Shown here: in pieces, positions 10,588 to 21,789 of the stretch | Position numbering within the stretch: position 1 is the first letter of the stretch | Layout of the letters: each line of letters begins with the position of its first letter | Assembly: GCA_973895155.1 (NCBI GenBank) | Contig: OZ316891.1 | Span: forward strand, 5,890,001-5,954,000 | Direction of reading: 5' to 3' | DNA: 64,000 bases | From: Marsupella aquatica | Lineage: Eukaryota; Marchantiophyta | Notes under the pieces: model-generated | Told to the model about the DNA's origin: nothing | Database searches by the model: none | Seen by the model: the letters and a program-made list of their open reading frames with translations, nothing else | Made by a program: the position numbers and the translations under genes

Positions 10588-11671
10588 TTGCATCCATTAC
10601 CAATAATGGGTTTGGGATATCGATGGAGTTTGGACTTTGCTAGTCCATTACCTTTTACCCAACGTCATAATCAATATGTGTTGGTTATGGTGGATCACTT
10701 CTCCAAGTGTATTGAACTAGTGGCATTGCTAGATAAAACTAGTGGAGGAGTGGCTATCACATTTTTGAATCGAGTACTCAGTCATTTTGGAGCACCAGCT
10801 GAGGTGTTGACTGATTAGGGCACGGAATTTCACGGAGAGTTTGAGGGTTTGTGTGAGCAAGCTCTTATTGATCATTGTTCTATTTCTCGTGATCATCCTG
10901 AGACAGATGGATTGGCAGAGAAAGTTGTGCAAAACGTGAAGAGCTAGAGGATTGCGTAAGTATGGCTTGTAGGTTGATCATTTGGGAGATTGGGATCTCC
11001 AGCTACCTTGGTTAGCTATGGGCTACCATTTCAGTCAACAAGCATCACTTGCATCCTTCTCACCTTATTTCTTGCTCTATGGTAGAGAGCCAGATTTGCT
11101 AGCAACTATTCATCGTGATGTGGCAATTGTTGTGGATTTGGATGATCTTGATGTTTGGGTCAAGGTGTGTTCAGAGAGGGCACAAGTTTTTGAGAGAGTC
11201 ATGCCCATGGCCTTTGAAAACCTTGTCATTGCTCAACATCGTGATACTTTGAGGTATGTCATTATTCGTGGAGGAGGTTATCGTGCGAGGATTCGACGGT
11301 TTCATCCTGGTGATTTTGTTTATTTGCAGCAAACAGCACCAACGACACTTGATGTGACCGTAGGTCGGACAATCTTACGTGAGTGTGAAGTGTTGTCTTC
11401 TGGTGTCCTAATGTTGGAAGGACGTGATGGTATGGTTTGGAAGGATCATGTGCGCAATTGTGCACCATGTCATCTTTCAAACCATTGATGGTATCATAGA
11501 TCCAAGTTTGGCTCAAGTTCGTGTCGGCTTGAAGTGTATGTTGTGTGGGTCTGCTCAAGGAGCAGCCAATATGTTGATTTGTGATAAGTGTTCTAGATGA
11601 TGCACATGTCATGTTTGACACCACCGTTGGAGGTGATTCCTAGTGGATCATGGTTGGGTCCTCAATGTTGG
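10588..11671 (+). pseudogene. decayed Ty3/gypsy integrase with C-terminal PHD finger
   Basis: The left part encodes a retroviral-type integrase core. WSLDF supplies the first Asp, VLTD followed by a stop and GTEF supplies the second, and DGLAEKVV supplies the Glu. After a few broken codons a second open stretch (10982-11488) carries SFSPYFLLYGRE and the post-core segment FHPGDFVYLQQT to VWKDHVRNCAPCH. A PHD-like zinc finger follows at 11535-11671. Cys codons lie at 11535, 11544, 11580 and 11589. After a frame change come His at 11603, Cys at 11612, Trp at 11651 and a last Cys at 11666; the Cys expected at 11657 is Gly. Stops and frame changes make the element inactive. In living relatives such a finger would be expected to steer integration to modified chromatin, which is inference. 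Confidence 0.85.
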
Positions 11672-11847
11672 TGAAGTCGACTAGTTATCATTTGTGTGCT
11701 CATGGAAAGTATAGATTACAGGAAGGTGATCAATGGGCTCACTTGCACCCGGCCTCCTGATCTTCACACTTAAAAAAGTGTATACCAACCTTGTAGAACT
11801 TATGGCTAGCTAGAGTTAGAGGACCTCACTCCTAACTAGGAGGCGAT

Positions 11848-12324
11848 TGTGGGTTTTGGACATGTGTAGATAGCAGTTCCACTTGTACTTCATTCTCTTA
11901 TGTTTGTGATATTGATTGTGATTATGCTTAGATGTGTGTGACAAGCGATGTATGTTGTGTAGCAATATGTATGCGCATGACATGGGAGATCTAGATCCTA
12001 AGTAAGGGGTTACTTACCGGAGTGTTTGGTTGCTTACAGTGCAGACAGTGAGGACCGTGGAGCGATGATCGTGCTAGAGAGCGAGTGCGGCTTTGTATGG
12101 GAGGGGTCGTTGGTGGTGTTGAGGGCACCAACTTGCTTGCTTGAGGAGTTCCGTGGAGGCGTCCGGGCACCAAGGGTATTTAGGCGTGGGTGTTGGGATT
12201 GGTGAGGGCACTGGGTGGCAAGGTCCACCACTCTAGTTAACCCAACCTAGTCCACAAGTGAAGTTTGTTCTAACTACAATTACAATCATGACACTATATC
12301 TAATCTGACTAAGATCCTAACACA
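11848..12324 (+). repeat. possible 3' LTR of the gypsy relic
   Basis: The integrase relic is followed by a purine-rich tract AGGAGGCGAT and then TGTGGGTTTTGG, which would suit an LTR start; CCTAACACA near 12324 could be the end. No 5' LTR is present in the window for comparison, so the boundaries are guesses. Confidence 0.3.
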
Positions 12325-12499
12325 ATATTGGGTAGCCTACAAGTCCATACCAAACTTTACCCCAATTAGGGTAAGTTGGTTTTGCCAAAACATAATCCTA
12401 GTTGAGATATTTTCATTATTGAGAAATTAAGGAGGGGTCAAATTGCCATTTCAAGCCCTATAGGGCTTGCTATAAGGAAATTGTTTTGCCCCTCATAAT

Positions 12500-13040
12500 T
12501 TGGAATATACTTGCAATTTGGTTTTCTAAACCCTATCTTTTGTTATAAGTCTCAAAATTGGATTTCAATGGCCCTAGTGTTCTTCCACATAAATTTTAAG
12601 TCTTTCTTTCAAACCAATAAATGGCCATATGTTTTGTTGCATGTGATGTGCCATGTGTAAATTAAAAACCATCGGCTCCGAACTAGACAGCAAATGCGGA
12701 ACATGAGAGAGACACTCAAATGTTCCAATGCGGAACATGATGTTACACCCCCAATTGCAATCTCCCTCCAACCTATACCCTCGAGGGTCTCACTATATGG
12801 ATGCCTCCCCATCACCTATGATGTTTTTTTAGGCCTGGGACCCCCTAAAATGTAAGAAAAATTATTATTTTTCAACTCCTATAAAATTGGTTAGAAAAAC
12901 CCTATTATTCTTATAAGTCTCAAAATTGGATTTAAAAATCCCTATTGTTCTTCTAAAAAATATTTTTAAGTCTTGCATTCAAACCAATAAAATGACCCTA
13001 TCCTTCGTTGCACGTGATGTGCCATTTTTGTGGAAGTGAA
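12500..13040. repeat. direct repeat of about 170 bp, two copies 360 bp apart
   Basis: The phrases ATAAGTCTCAAAATTGGATT, TTTTAAGTCTT.C.TTCAAA and TTGCA.GTGATGTGCCAT occur in the same order near 12540-12655 and 12915-13033. A weaker echo lies near 13950-14020. The intervening text looks like LTR or element-internal DNA. Confidence 0.65.
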
Positions 13041-13309
13041 ACCCCCGAGCCGATACCCCCTAAGGGGCCAAGATGTGTAGGCCTAATCTAAGCGAATCTT
13101 ATCCTAATGAAATCCAGGGTAAACTAACCCTAGTAAGGCCAAAGTAAGACAGTAGAAATTGGGAACTCGAGCCAATTCCTAAGTAACAATCTCCACCTTG
13201 ACTCCAGTTCACACAATGAGTCAAATGAAACACAATATGTAACTAAGTAACATATCTACATGATAGTCTCTGGTTTGGCCCTAACATCAACAATATATAG
13301 ACAATGATT

Positions 13310-13430
13310 ATTTAAAGCTATTGGTTGGTAAAACTTTGGGAAGCATGTCTGTCACATTTTCCTCTGAAGCCACCTTCTGTAGAAACATATGCTTCGTCTC
13401 AATCACTTGACGGATGAAGTGGCAATCACA
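13310..13430 (-). pseudogene. Ty1/copia RNase H C-terminus relic
   Basis: On the minus strand a short stretch reads HFIRQVIETKHMFLQKVASE and continues into NVTDMLPKVLPT. This is the usual end of copia RNase H (compare HFIR and DAFTK in the intact element of this window). It is followed by GTGGAGATTGT near 13198-13188, a typical polypurine tract and LTR junction, so a copia 3' LTR should run leftwards from about 13188. Upstream pol sequence is absent: GC-rich DNA replaces it at about 13440. Confidence 0.7.
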
Positions 13431-16290
13431 TGAAGATTACGGAGTGTCTTCGCCCGTTGTGATCGGGCCGACCCCGTGCTCATGCCTAGGCCCTCAGATC
13501 CCGTTGTTGCCTGGGACCCCCGATCGGCCAAACCCGGATCGAGTTGTAACTCATGCCCCAAGCGTCCGTTGCCCATGGAGTGAACTCCATTTGCCTTGGG
13601 CCCAAGAGGAGCTCTCACTCAAGCCCTCAAACTCAAAATCCGTCCGAGGGTCCGGACGGTTGACCTTGAGTCCGGCCCTTTCTACTTGACCCAACCAGCT
13701 TTCAGCTAGTCTAAGTCTTTATTGTGTGTCACCAGCTTAGTGTCTTGCCTTCGCCAGTGTCACGCCCCATTGCCCACAAGTCCCCCCATGCTAAGTCCTC
13801 CCCAAATGGTTGTTCCGGGACTAGACCATAGGCCGGGGAGAGCTCGACGTCGGAGTCAGCGACGTTAGAGCTAAGTGTTAAAGTAGTCGAGTTCCGCAGC
13901 TCATACCCTCAAAAATATTTTTGAAAATTCTGTCTTAAATTAATATTATCAATATTGGATTAGAAAACCTATGTTTGTCCACACAAATTTAATATAATAA
14001 GCTTTTCACTAAACTATAATTATCAAGCAGGTTCTGCCCTCCCACACCCACATTGCTTGTACATGGTTGAGTCAACTCAACAATACAAACCGGGGATGGA
14101 TGTCATGCAATTTGTTTGTAGACAGATGTAGGGGCCCATACTAGTGGGGAAGAATTGCATGTCATATGGGGTTAGTCTTATCCCATTAAGCTAACCCACT
14201 TACAAAACGGGGGCCACCGTCTAATGAATCATGCTTTTTTGGGGGGCTAATTTGACTAGTTTGAGGGACAAGGGTTTATCTACTCATTATAATATACAAT
14301 CCCGCTTTTTTTCCTTATCGTCTGCTTACAAAATGCACTTTTGGAGGGAACTCATCATAACCCTTGGATTTAAAGCCTAAATATCCGTGTCCATGAGATC
14401 TGGTGACAGGAAGAATAAAGATTCTGTCACTCTATCCTAGCTTAGGACATAGATGCGCTTCCACCCACACCTGCTTCCACCCACACCTAGACTATGGCAC
14501 TGACATCCATATAATTATTCTAATATCAAGGTGATTGGAAATTGAATGTGAGTTGACATGTGGCTATAATGGGTAGGTGGGTCTAACAAGAAAATCTAAG
14601 TAGACCCCACATCACTTTTGTACACATGCTTGCCCCATTCACATAAAGTAAACTTATACAAAAAGAACAATACAAATTAGAGTTTTGAGTTGAAACCACA
14701 TTATTCATAGGAAAGTGGAAAAAGGCTATTGAGGGGAGAACTAAATTTCTTATTTTTTCTCTCCTCTCTATGAAGTATTTTTTTTCAACTTACATTAACA
14801 CTAAATACTAAATTCTTTTTACCAATAACCATATTGACCAAGGACACAATGGCCCCAAACATAAAATGGGCACAAAAATGAAATGGTCACAATGATAATT
14901 GCTTGCAACAATGAAATAGTTGCAACAATAAAATGGCTGTAATGACCATTGTGCAGCGCATGGGCAATGGGTTTATATAATTACGCTATCCTGCCTAAAA
15001 GCTTCCGTGCAATCACTCGACATCTTAAGCTTCTGTGCAAATCAACTTCATATCTTTATCGCTTCAATATATTTTTCTCTCCTCGACATCTTTTATCACC
15101 CCAACATCTTTATATCACTTTCACTTACCTTCACTTTTTTTATCACCTCGACATCTTTCGATCACCTCAATATCTTTCCTGCAATGCAGAGGCACCGGTC
15201 TACTAAAACTATGTTACCCTTACAAGAATTTGGTCGCGTGGTCTCTGTAAGAAGTAACTTCGTACCTTCCCCCCTGGAGGTTCTTCACAGATTGTACCTG
15301 CTCGAAAAGCAAGATTCATACCTTTGCTCTTGGATCCAATCGAACCCAAGATGTGGGAACTTTTTCGGCTCGATTCAACGGCTGGCCTTCTGACACAGAG
15401 GTTTTCCCTCATAAAAAGAAGGAGAGCAACCATCACAACAGGGACATATGAAAAGAAGCAACAACTTGAGGCTCAATGCATCTCAGCTCAGCTCATGACA
15501 GTCAGGTTCCTCAACACCATCGCAGTCCCTTCCGAATCTGCCGATCTGTGCCTCTTGCTGTTGGTGCTATTAGTGAGCAGTTAGAAGGCACAAAAATCAT
15601 AATGGTGAGGCGGAGAGAGTGATCGAGCTCCTGGAGGTACCAAAGCATTGTGCTTATGAGCGGCAGGATCGTGTTGGCATCTCTTGTGCTGGTTGTGCTC
15701 TTCTCAAAGTCCGCAAGAATGGTTTTCATTGAGGTGCCTCTCTCACTCTCTCCCTCTCCCTCTACACATCATCGTTCTATGGTCAGATGCACATTTTAGC
15801 CAAATGCTGCCTGTCGATTGGTCTCTTGCTCGTCCGTGCATTGGAGTGGGATCTCCCCTGTCCCTTCCTCTCGTTAATTAAAGGGAAGAGGCCTTGTTCG
15901 ATTGTTATGTAAACTTGTACATCCTCTGTGTATGTCGGGTTGTCCGTCCCTCATTCAATCGGTCTCTCGTTCTCTCGCATATTCTGGAAGATTGATATGG
16001 TTGATATGTGTCGTGTTGAAAGGAATGTTCGATGATGTCGGTCATAAACTCTTTGTCCAAGCGTAGGGCGCCATTCCTCTTTACATGTATTGGGTTGTTT
16101 CTCTTTTGTGCCCTGTTCTGCCTGAATCTTGAATTTTGAATTGGTAAGTGGACGAGAACTCTTTTGTCCACGCACAGGGCGTCAATTCTCGTTACGCATA
16201 TTGGTTTGTTTCTCGTTTGTGCCCTGCTGTGCCGGAATCCTGAATTAGTACGCGGTCGAGAATCAACCTGCAACAGGAGATGTACAGTGA
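13431..16290. other. intergenic, GC-rich insert followed by AT-rich low-complexity DNA
   Basis: 13431-13900 is clearly more GC-rich than its surroundings and starts abruptly next to the copia relic; I do not recognise it. 14850-14950 contains degenerate copies of CAATGAAATGG-like words. 15000-15180 is pyrimidine-rich with recurring CCTCGACATCTTT words. 15190-15900 has moderately balanced composition and short open frames but no recognised protein. Confidence 0.45.
16035..16255. repeat. direct repeat of about 105 bp upstream of the SDR gene
   Basis: Two copies share CTCTTT(T)GTCCA.GC..AGGGCG, TGTTTCTC.TTTGTGCCCTG and TG.CGGAATC.TGAAT, with a period of roughly 109 bp. Confidence 0.7.
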
Positions 16291-16347
16291 AAATCTACAG
16301 CTCGGATGTGTGCTGTGAGCTTCGACTTCGACAGCCCAGGTTCTGAA

Positions 16348-16572
16348 ATGTCAAATGGGGAGTCTCGAATGGCTTCCGCTTCAGCTGGATTGTATCTTCA
16401 GACGCCTCCGATAGTAGCAATTGTGATGAATCTGGAGGGATTCCACGTTTCGGATTCCGAAGACATTTTAGTCAGTCTTTCAGATGAAGAAACCGGCCAA
16501 TGCAAAACGCACGGGATCAACTTTGTGCATGAAGCTTTTCCCCTGGAATCGCGTATAAACCAGTTCGCATAG
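16348..16572 (+). CDS. possible small protein or upstream ORF, unrecognised
   Basis: An ATG at 16348 opens a 74-residue frame beginning MSNGESRMASASAGLYLQ and containing the acidic DSEDILVSLSDEETG. It lies about 140 bp before the putative start of the SDR coding region on the same strand, so it could be an upstream ORF in that leader, an unrelated small gene or chance. I recognise no domain. Confidence 0.2.
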   Translation: MSNGESRMASASAGLYLQTPPIVAIVMNLEGFHVSDSEDILVSLSDEETGQCKTHGINFVHEAFPLESRINQFA

Positions 16573-16711
16573 AAGCGATTTTCCATAATTTTGCGTGAAG
16601 ATTCGATTGCGCAATTTGGGATGGCCGTAAAGCTGCAGCAGGCCATATCTGACTTGGGCTACCAACTCTCTCATCTGACTTGTCGACCGATACGCAGATG
16701 GTTGTCATTTT

Positions 16712-19700
16712 ATGCACTTTGTCACTGAATTGCGCGACACCTTCACAAAATGCTGTCGATGTTCTTTATCCTGTTTTGAGTTGGATCTACCGAGTGATTT
16801 GGTCAAATGGGAAGTGTGCCTTGTATCACTGGTAAGCTTTATTGCCCTGATTATTCGACAAAACTTAAATCCATAACGCTCATTAGTACGGCTACTGACG
16901 TTTGCGGTTTTGACTGCAGGCGTACAGAGCGGCGGGGTTTCTCTCCTATGGCACCCTGAACTTCACTCGATCAGCATTCTTGTACAGCTTCTCAGCCACC
17001 TTCATTTATATGTTTGATAACGTCCATGTTTCTTTCCTAACTCGTGGCGACAATCGCTTTACGCTCTCCATCTCCGATTGATTGAACAATTATACGCTCG
17101 TGAGCATTCAATTTCTGTTAAATCTTTGACGTGGTTCCCAAGTTGGAGCGGGTTGTGCATGCAGACTTTGATAAGGTGTTAAGAAATATTCTGGCGTGAA
17201 TTTTCAATTGCGGTGATACTATCTGTAATTCACAGACTTTCTCGAAATTTGTTATCAATGGAATGCAGGAAACATGCCAAGAAGTTCAAGGAGGAGGACA
17301 CGCAGACAGACATGACTGGAAAAAACTGTATCATAACTGGAGCCAATCAGGGCATCGGCTATGCCACTGCTGAAGCCCTAGCCTCCAGGTATCCATTGGA
17401 CAATAGTGTGCCCCGGGTGAACACACTGCTCACTTTGTGTAGATTAAGCTGCCCTTAGCGATAGCTCTGGTTGGTCTCCTTACGCATATCCTAGGAGATA
17501 TCAGGGTTTTTGTTGACAACAGTTAAGGAACACTGCAGAACAGAAGATGCATGATAAGACAGTTTCTGCACTCTCCTGCTTAAAAATGCTTTCTCGCTTA
17601 TGCTCGAGATGATCGCTTACTCATTGGTACTGTTTACAGGGGTGCAAATGTTTATCTGGTTTGCCGTAGCCAGGCTAAGGGAGAGAAAGCTGTTTCGGAC
17701 ATTAAAGAAAAAACAGACAACCAAAATATCACTCTTGAGGTAATCATGTAATTGATTGCTAAGTGCGCTTGGTGGTTATTGTATCCTGGTCACGGTCTTT
17801 CAATGATCCAGTTAATCTTTACTGTGTACGTTTAAGAGGCTAGATAGGTTCCTGATTAAAAGAGCAAGCAAGTTACAGGCGAGACATCTGCAGTGATTTA
17901 TTCCAACGTGATGGTATTTTGCAGGTCTGCGATTTATCTTCGATGCAGCAGATTAGAGACCTTGCAACAAAATATGCTTCCACAGATCAACCGCTTCATG
18001 TATTGGTATGCTGCTTTCAATGACAACAGCACGTTCGCTTCATGGAATTTATTCGCCACTACACCCTTATGCAATCACCAGGAATGAATTTGTCTCAAAA
18101 TTCAGCATGCTTGTTACCGTATGGATGTCTGCTTGAGCTGCACGAAATGAAGGGAACAAGCGAGTTGGGGATTGGTGGAAGTCTGAATGTTTAATGCCGA
18201 GACAATATTTCAAAATGGTGAATCCTTGACTTCATCTTTATTCAGGTGAACAATGCGGGATTAATGGAGAATGAGAGAGTAACCACTGCTGATGGGTAAG
18301 GAGTCCTTATCAGAGAGATCCATTCGTACGGCATTGTCATGTTCGGTATAGGGAACCTTTAAGATCATCCGTCTGATGTCTATTTGTAAAAACCTCAATG
18401 TCTAAATGTTCATTATCACCTTCTCTTTTTGAAACCCTTCCCCTGTTCAGTTCTGATCAAGGCTGGGGGCTCAGGGCTGGCCTTTTCAGTCTCATTATAG
18501 GTCCAATATAACCCCACTCTGGAAATTTTCCTGGAAGTGTGGCAACCTTATATTGTACAGGATAGAGTTCCCTGGTTCGTCTTCATGTTTGTGAAAAATA
18601 ACTGAGTCCATAATAACTGTTACCTCGCATGTTACAAGCGTGAGGTTTTGTGTTCTAGTAAGAGAAGTCTGTTTTTTCCTTGGACAGGTTGGAGATGAAC
18701 TTTGCAGTGAATGTTGCGGGCGTGTATGCCCTTACAGAGTTACTCATTCCTGCACTTGAGAAAGCAGCACCAGAGGCACGCGTGATTAATGTTTCCTCCG
18801 GAGGAATGTATACGCAACCCCTCTCAACATATTTACAGGTGCATCGTAGAAAGAGGGCTTGCAAAGCTTCCATTTTTACGAAAATGTTATTTTTGGCAAC
18901 TATATGGTACTCCCTCAGGGAGAAGAGATGGATCGTGGGAACTTAACACAACAGCGATGTAGATTGCGCTTGAGACTTGCCTAAACTAAAGTATCCATGT
19001 TTTGTTCTCATCAAAGTAACCCACATACAGTAGTATCTTACAAGCACTCTGTTCACGTAAATTAGATTCTGATCCTCATTTTTCGCCGGAAATGAGCTAA
19101 TAACTGTATTTGAATATTGTTTTAGATCGTAAAGAGTGTTTGGTACGCCATCTACCCAAGTATTTCGACAAGATTTGATTAGTCATCTGACCACTTGAAA
19201 ATCTTGTTGAGGTCGACATGGCTTCTAAATTAGAGGGGACTTGTGGTCTTTGCAGTATGAGGACCAAAAGAAGATGGATGGTACCAGCCAATATGCACGA
19301 AACAAGCGAGTTCAGGTACACACCACTTTCCGAATCTAGCGTTGTAGGTGTTCTGCTGCTGTATGATACAACAAAACCAAGGTTCAGATATGACCCTCGT
19401 GCAGGTATCTCTTCTGATTCTAATGCTGAGGGGTGTCCTTGTCATCGTCGTAACATACGTGTTCATGAAATTGTTCGTTTTCTGGCAGGTGGCACTTGCT
19501 GAGCATTGGACTGAAGTGTATGGTTCAAGGGGTATTAGTTTCTACACAATGCATCCAGGCTGGGCAGACACGGGTGCGCTGCAAAAAAGCATGCCATCCT
19601 TTCGAGAGAGGTGCTAAATCTGTGGCCTACTTTCTGTGTTGATATTCGAGTCAGTTCTCTATGTTGTCTGCCTGTAGATTCTTGCCTAATTGAATGCAGG

Positions 19701-20112
19701 CGATAAGAAAAAGTATTTTTAGCCTTGATTTTGAACCGCGGCACATGTGTGCATTGCTTCTTCCTCTCTGGCAAAATGCTTTTCCTTGCGGTCCCTACTG
19801 GTATACCAACTAGTTGTAATTCATTGTCATCACAGTTGAACTGATCGCTACCTCGTGATAACTCACTCCACTTCATAATTGTGTATTGTTGTGAGCAGAA
19901 CTAGTTCTCTCTTGCGAACAGCTGAGCAGGGAGCGGACACAGCAGTATGGTTAGCACAACAGCGCCCATCCCAGCTACAACCTGGTGGTTTCTACTTTGA
20001 TCGTGTTAAATCTAGCAAGCATCTCCCTGGCTTTCATACATCCTACTCCCCTGATCAAGTCACCCCATTGATCTCAGCCATACGCTCCTTATGTGGACTG
20101 CCCTCAGATTAG
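16712..20112 (+). CDS. short-chain dehydrogenase/reductase, DHRS12-like
   Basis: Ten exons join with consistent phase: 16712-16831, 16920-16981, 17269-17388, 17640-17739, 17925-18005, 18246-18295, 18688-18838, 19256-19315, 19489-19610 and 19899-20112 (TAG). All splice sites are GT-AG; the donor at 19611 is the least typical. The product would be 359 residues. It shows the Rossmann-fold signature TGANQGIG, the NNAG motif, SSGGMY with the catalytic Ser region, and YARNK with the catalytic Tyr and Lys. MHPGWADT and GADTAVWLA follow in family order. The head GFLSYGTLNFTRSAFLKHAKKF matches the N-terminal signature of plant DHRS12-like enzymes. It should be an NAD(P)H-dependent oxidoreductase; the substrate is unknown. 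The start is uncertain: the ATG at 16712 gives a Cys-rich leader of about 40 residues that relatives lack, whereas the ATG at 16807 is out of frame with exon 2. A different first exon is possible. Confidence 0.88.
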
Positions 20113-20990
20113 TGTGCTTCAAAAGTTTTGCTTACAGAAAATGTAAAGAAGATTGCTATCTCCAAAGTATATCCCAGACAGCCTTTGATACTGTGCTGGA
20201 CCTTAAATTTGTCATACGTCACTAGTTAAATTGGTGTACTGTGTGGATATGTTACAACCACGTTCCATGTATAAAGTTTGTTTTGGGACCTGAACGTCGA
20301 AATTGCATTTTTCCAGTATTGTGGTATTGGTCGTAATAGGAAATGTCAACGTTTAACTTTTCCATGATTAATGTTCTGCCCTTGAGTAATCTATTTTGAA
20401 CTTTCTAGTGAAGTTGACTTACACCCTCATAGGTAAACAATATGCACTATGGTTTTAACAGTTGTCAAACACCTTGTATGTATTCAAGAGTCTGTTCAAA
20501 TAAGGTCCTGATGCCTGTGAAGTTCATGCAGTCGTTCACACCCGGCTTCGAGGCTTAGCAAAAAATGCTACACCTGTTCTTTACTCTCTGTAGAGTTGTA
20601 GCACTTCATTTTATTTACTTTGAAGAATGATTATGATAAAAAAAATGGATCACGGTAAGTACAGCCACTCAAAATAGTTGTCGCTGAGCAGATGCGAGGC
20701 TTGTGTAAAGTATATATATGAGAAAGGTGGTAATAGTTTGTAAAGACCTCACAGGGATACTGGATATCTACTGAACTTTGCGTTCAAATCTGGAGAGTCA
20801 ACCTTGTTTTGTTCATTCCGAAGGACCTACCTGTCTACTTATGTCTTCCAGTTTTTGTCAAGAACTCGGAAATATTCCAGCTTTCTCTCGCTCCAATCTG
20901 TTGGAAGTAATTTGATACAACGGTTTTGATACAATTTGATACAACGTAATTTGATACAAAGTTCATCCTAAAGCAAATGAAAACACCGCC
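20113..20990. other. intergenic, 3' of the SDR gene
   Basis: The expected 3' UTR is followed by AT-rich DNA. A short repeated word, TTTGATACAA, occurs four times near 20910-20960. No gene is recognised. Confidence 0.5.
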
Positions 20991-20999
20991 ATTCAACAG

Positions 21000-21780
21000 C
21001 AGCCGCCCCTGTTGAATCTTCTTGAATTAAGAGCAGAATGATGTCCCACTGGTAGTCTACCCTGTTATTGAACTGGTTGCCAGAAATGCTGACGACCTCG
21101 TTGTCACAAATCATCACGGTAGACAAGATAGGTTAGAAAATGGTCGCTCCTTCACGTTACGAGTGTACTTCCAATCCAATCTACGATTCTTGTCGAGAGG
21201 GAAATAATTCCACAGGATTTACGCACTTCGGATTCCAATCTACGTCTTATCGAAAGCGAAATCATTCCATTCCAACCCCTGTTGAATCTTCGTCAATTCA
21301 GAGCAGAATGGAGAATCCCTTATACAACGTACTTCCAATTCAATTTACGGTGCTTATCGAGGAGGAAATCATCCCACTGGACATGGACTTCCACATTTCA
21401 TCTACGGTTCTCATTGAGAGGAAACTCATTCCATACCAACCCCAGTTGAATCTTCTTCAATTCAGAGCAAAATGGAGAATACCTTCTACACGGTACTTCC
21501 AATTCAACTTACGGTGCTTATCAATCATTCCACTTTTCATCTACGATTCTCATTGAGAGTAATATCATTCCATTCCGACACTTCGTCTACGATTCTCATT
21601 GAGAGGAAAATTATTCCATTCCGACCCTTCATCTACGATTCTCATTGATAGGAATATCCAGAGATTCTCATTGATAGGAATATCCAGAGCAGAATGGAGA
21701 AAACCCTTCTACAATGTACTTCCAATTCAATTTCCTGTGCTTGTTTTTGACATTTTTCCACGGGACACCTCTGCATTTTG
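21000..21780. repeat. imperfect tandem repeat array
   Basis: At the fine scale, units of about 45-50 bp are built on TTCATCTACGATTCTCATTG and AGAGGAAA(A)TCATTCCATTCC. At a larger scale, a unit of about 170 bp contains CCCCTGTTGAATCTTC, CAATTCAGAGCAGAATGGAG and CTTCCAATTCAATTTACGGTG. Copies begin near 21005, 21280 and 21445, and the AGAGCAGAATGGAG word returns near 21685. Some frames stay open across the array only because of the repetition. Confidence 0.8.
21030..21160 (+). repeat. dispersed repeat, copy 1 of 2
   Basis: The block TGTCCCACTGGTAGTCTACC, ATTGAACTGGTTG, AAATCATCAC and TTAGAAAATGGTCGCT matches 24815-24915 in the same order and orientation, with a small internal length difference. 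Confidence 0.75.
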
Positions 21781-21789
21781 ACATTGTAC

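Noticed and set aside
13414-13689. 91-codon plus-strand frame in GC-rich DNA
   Set aside because: Openness is explained by GC content; no domain seen and it overlaps a copia relic junction.
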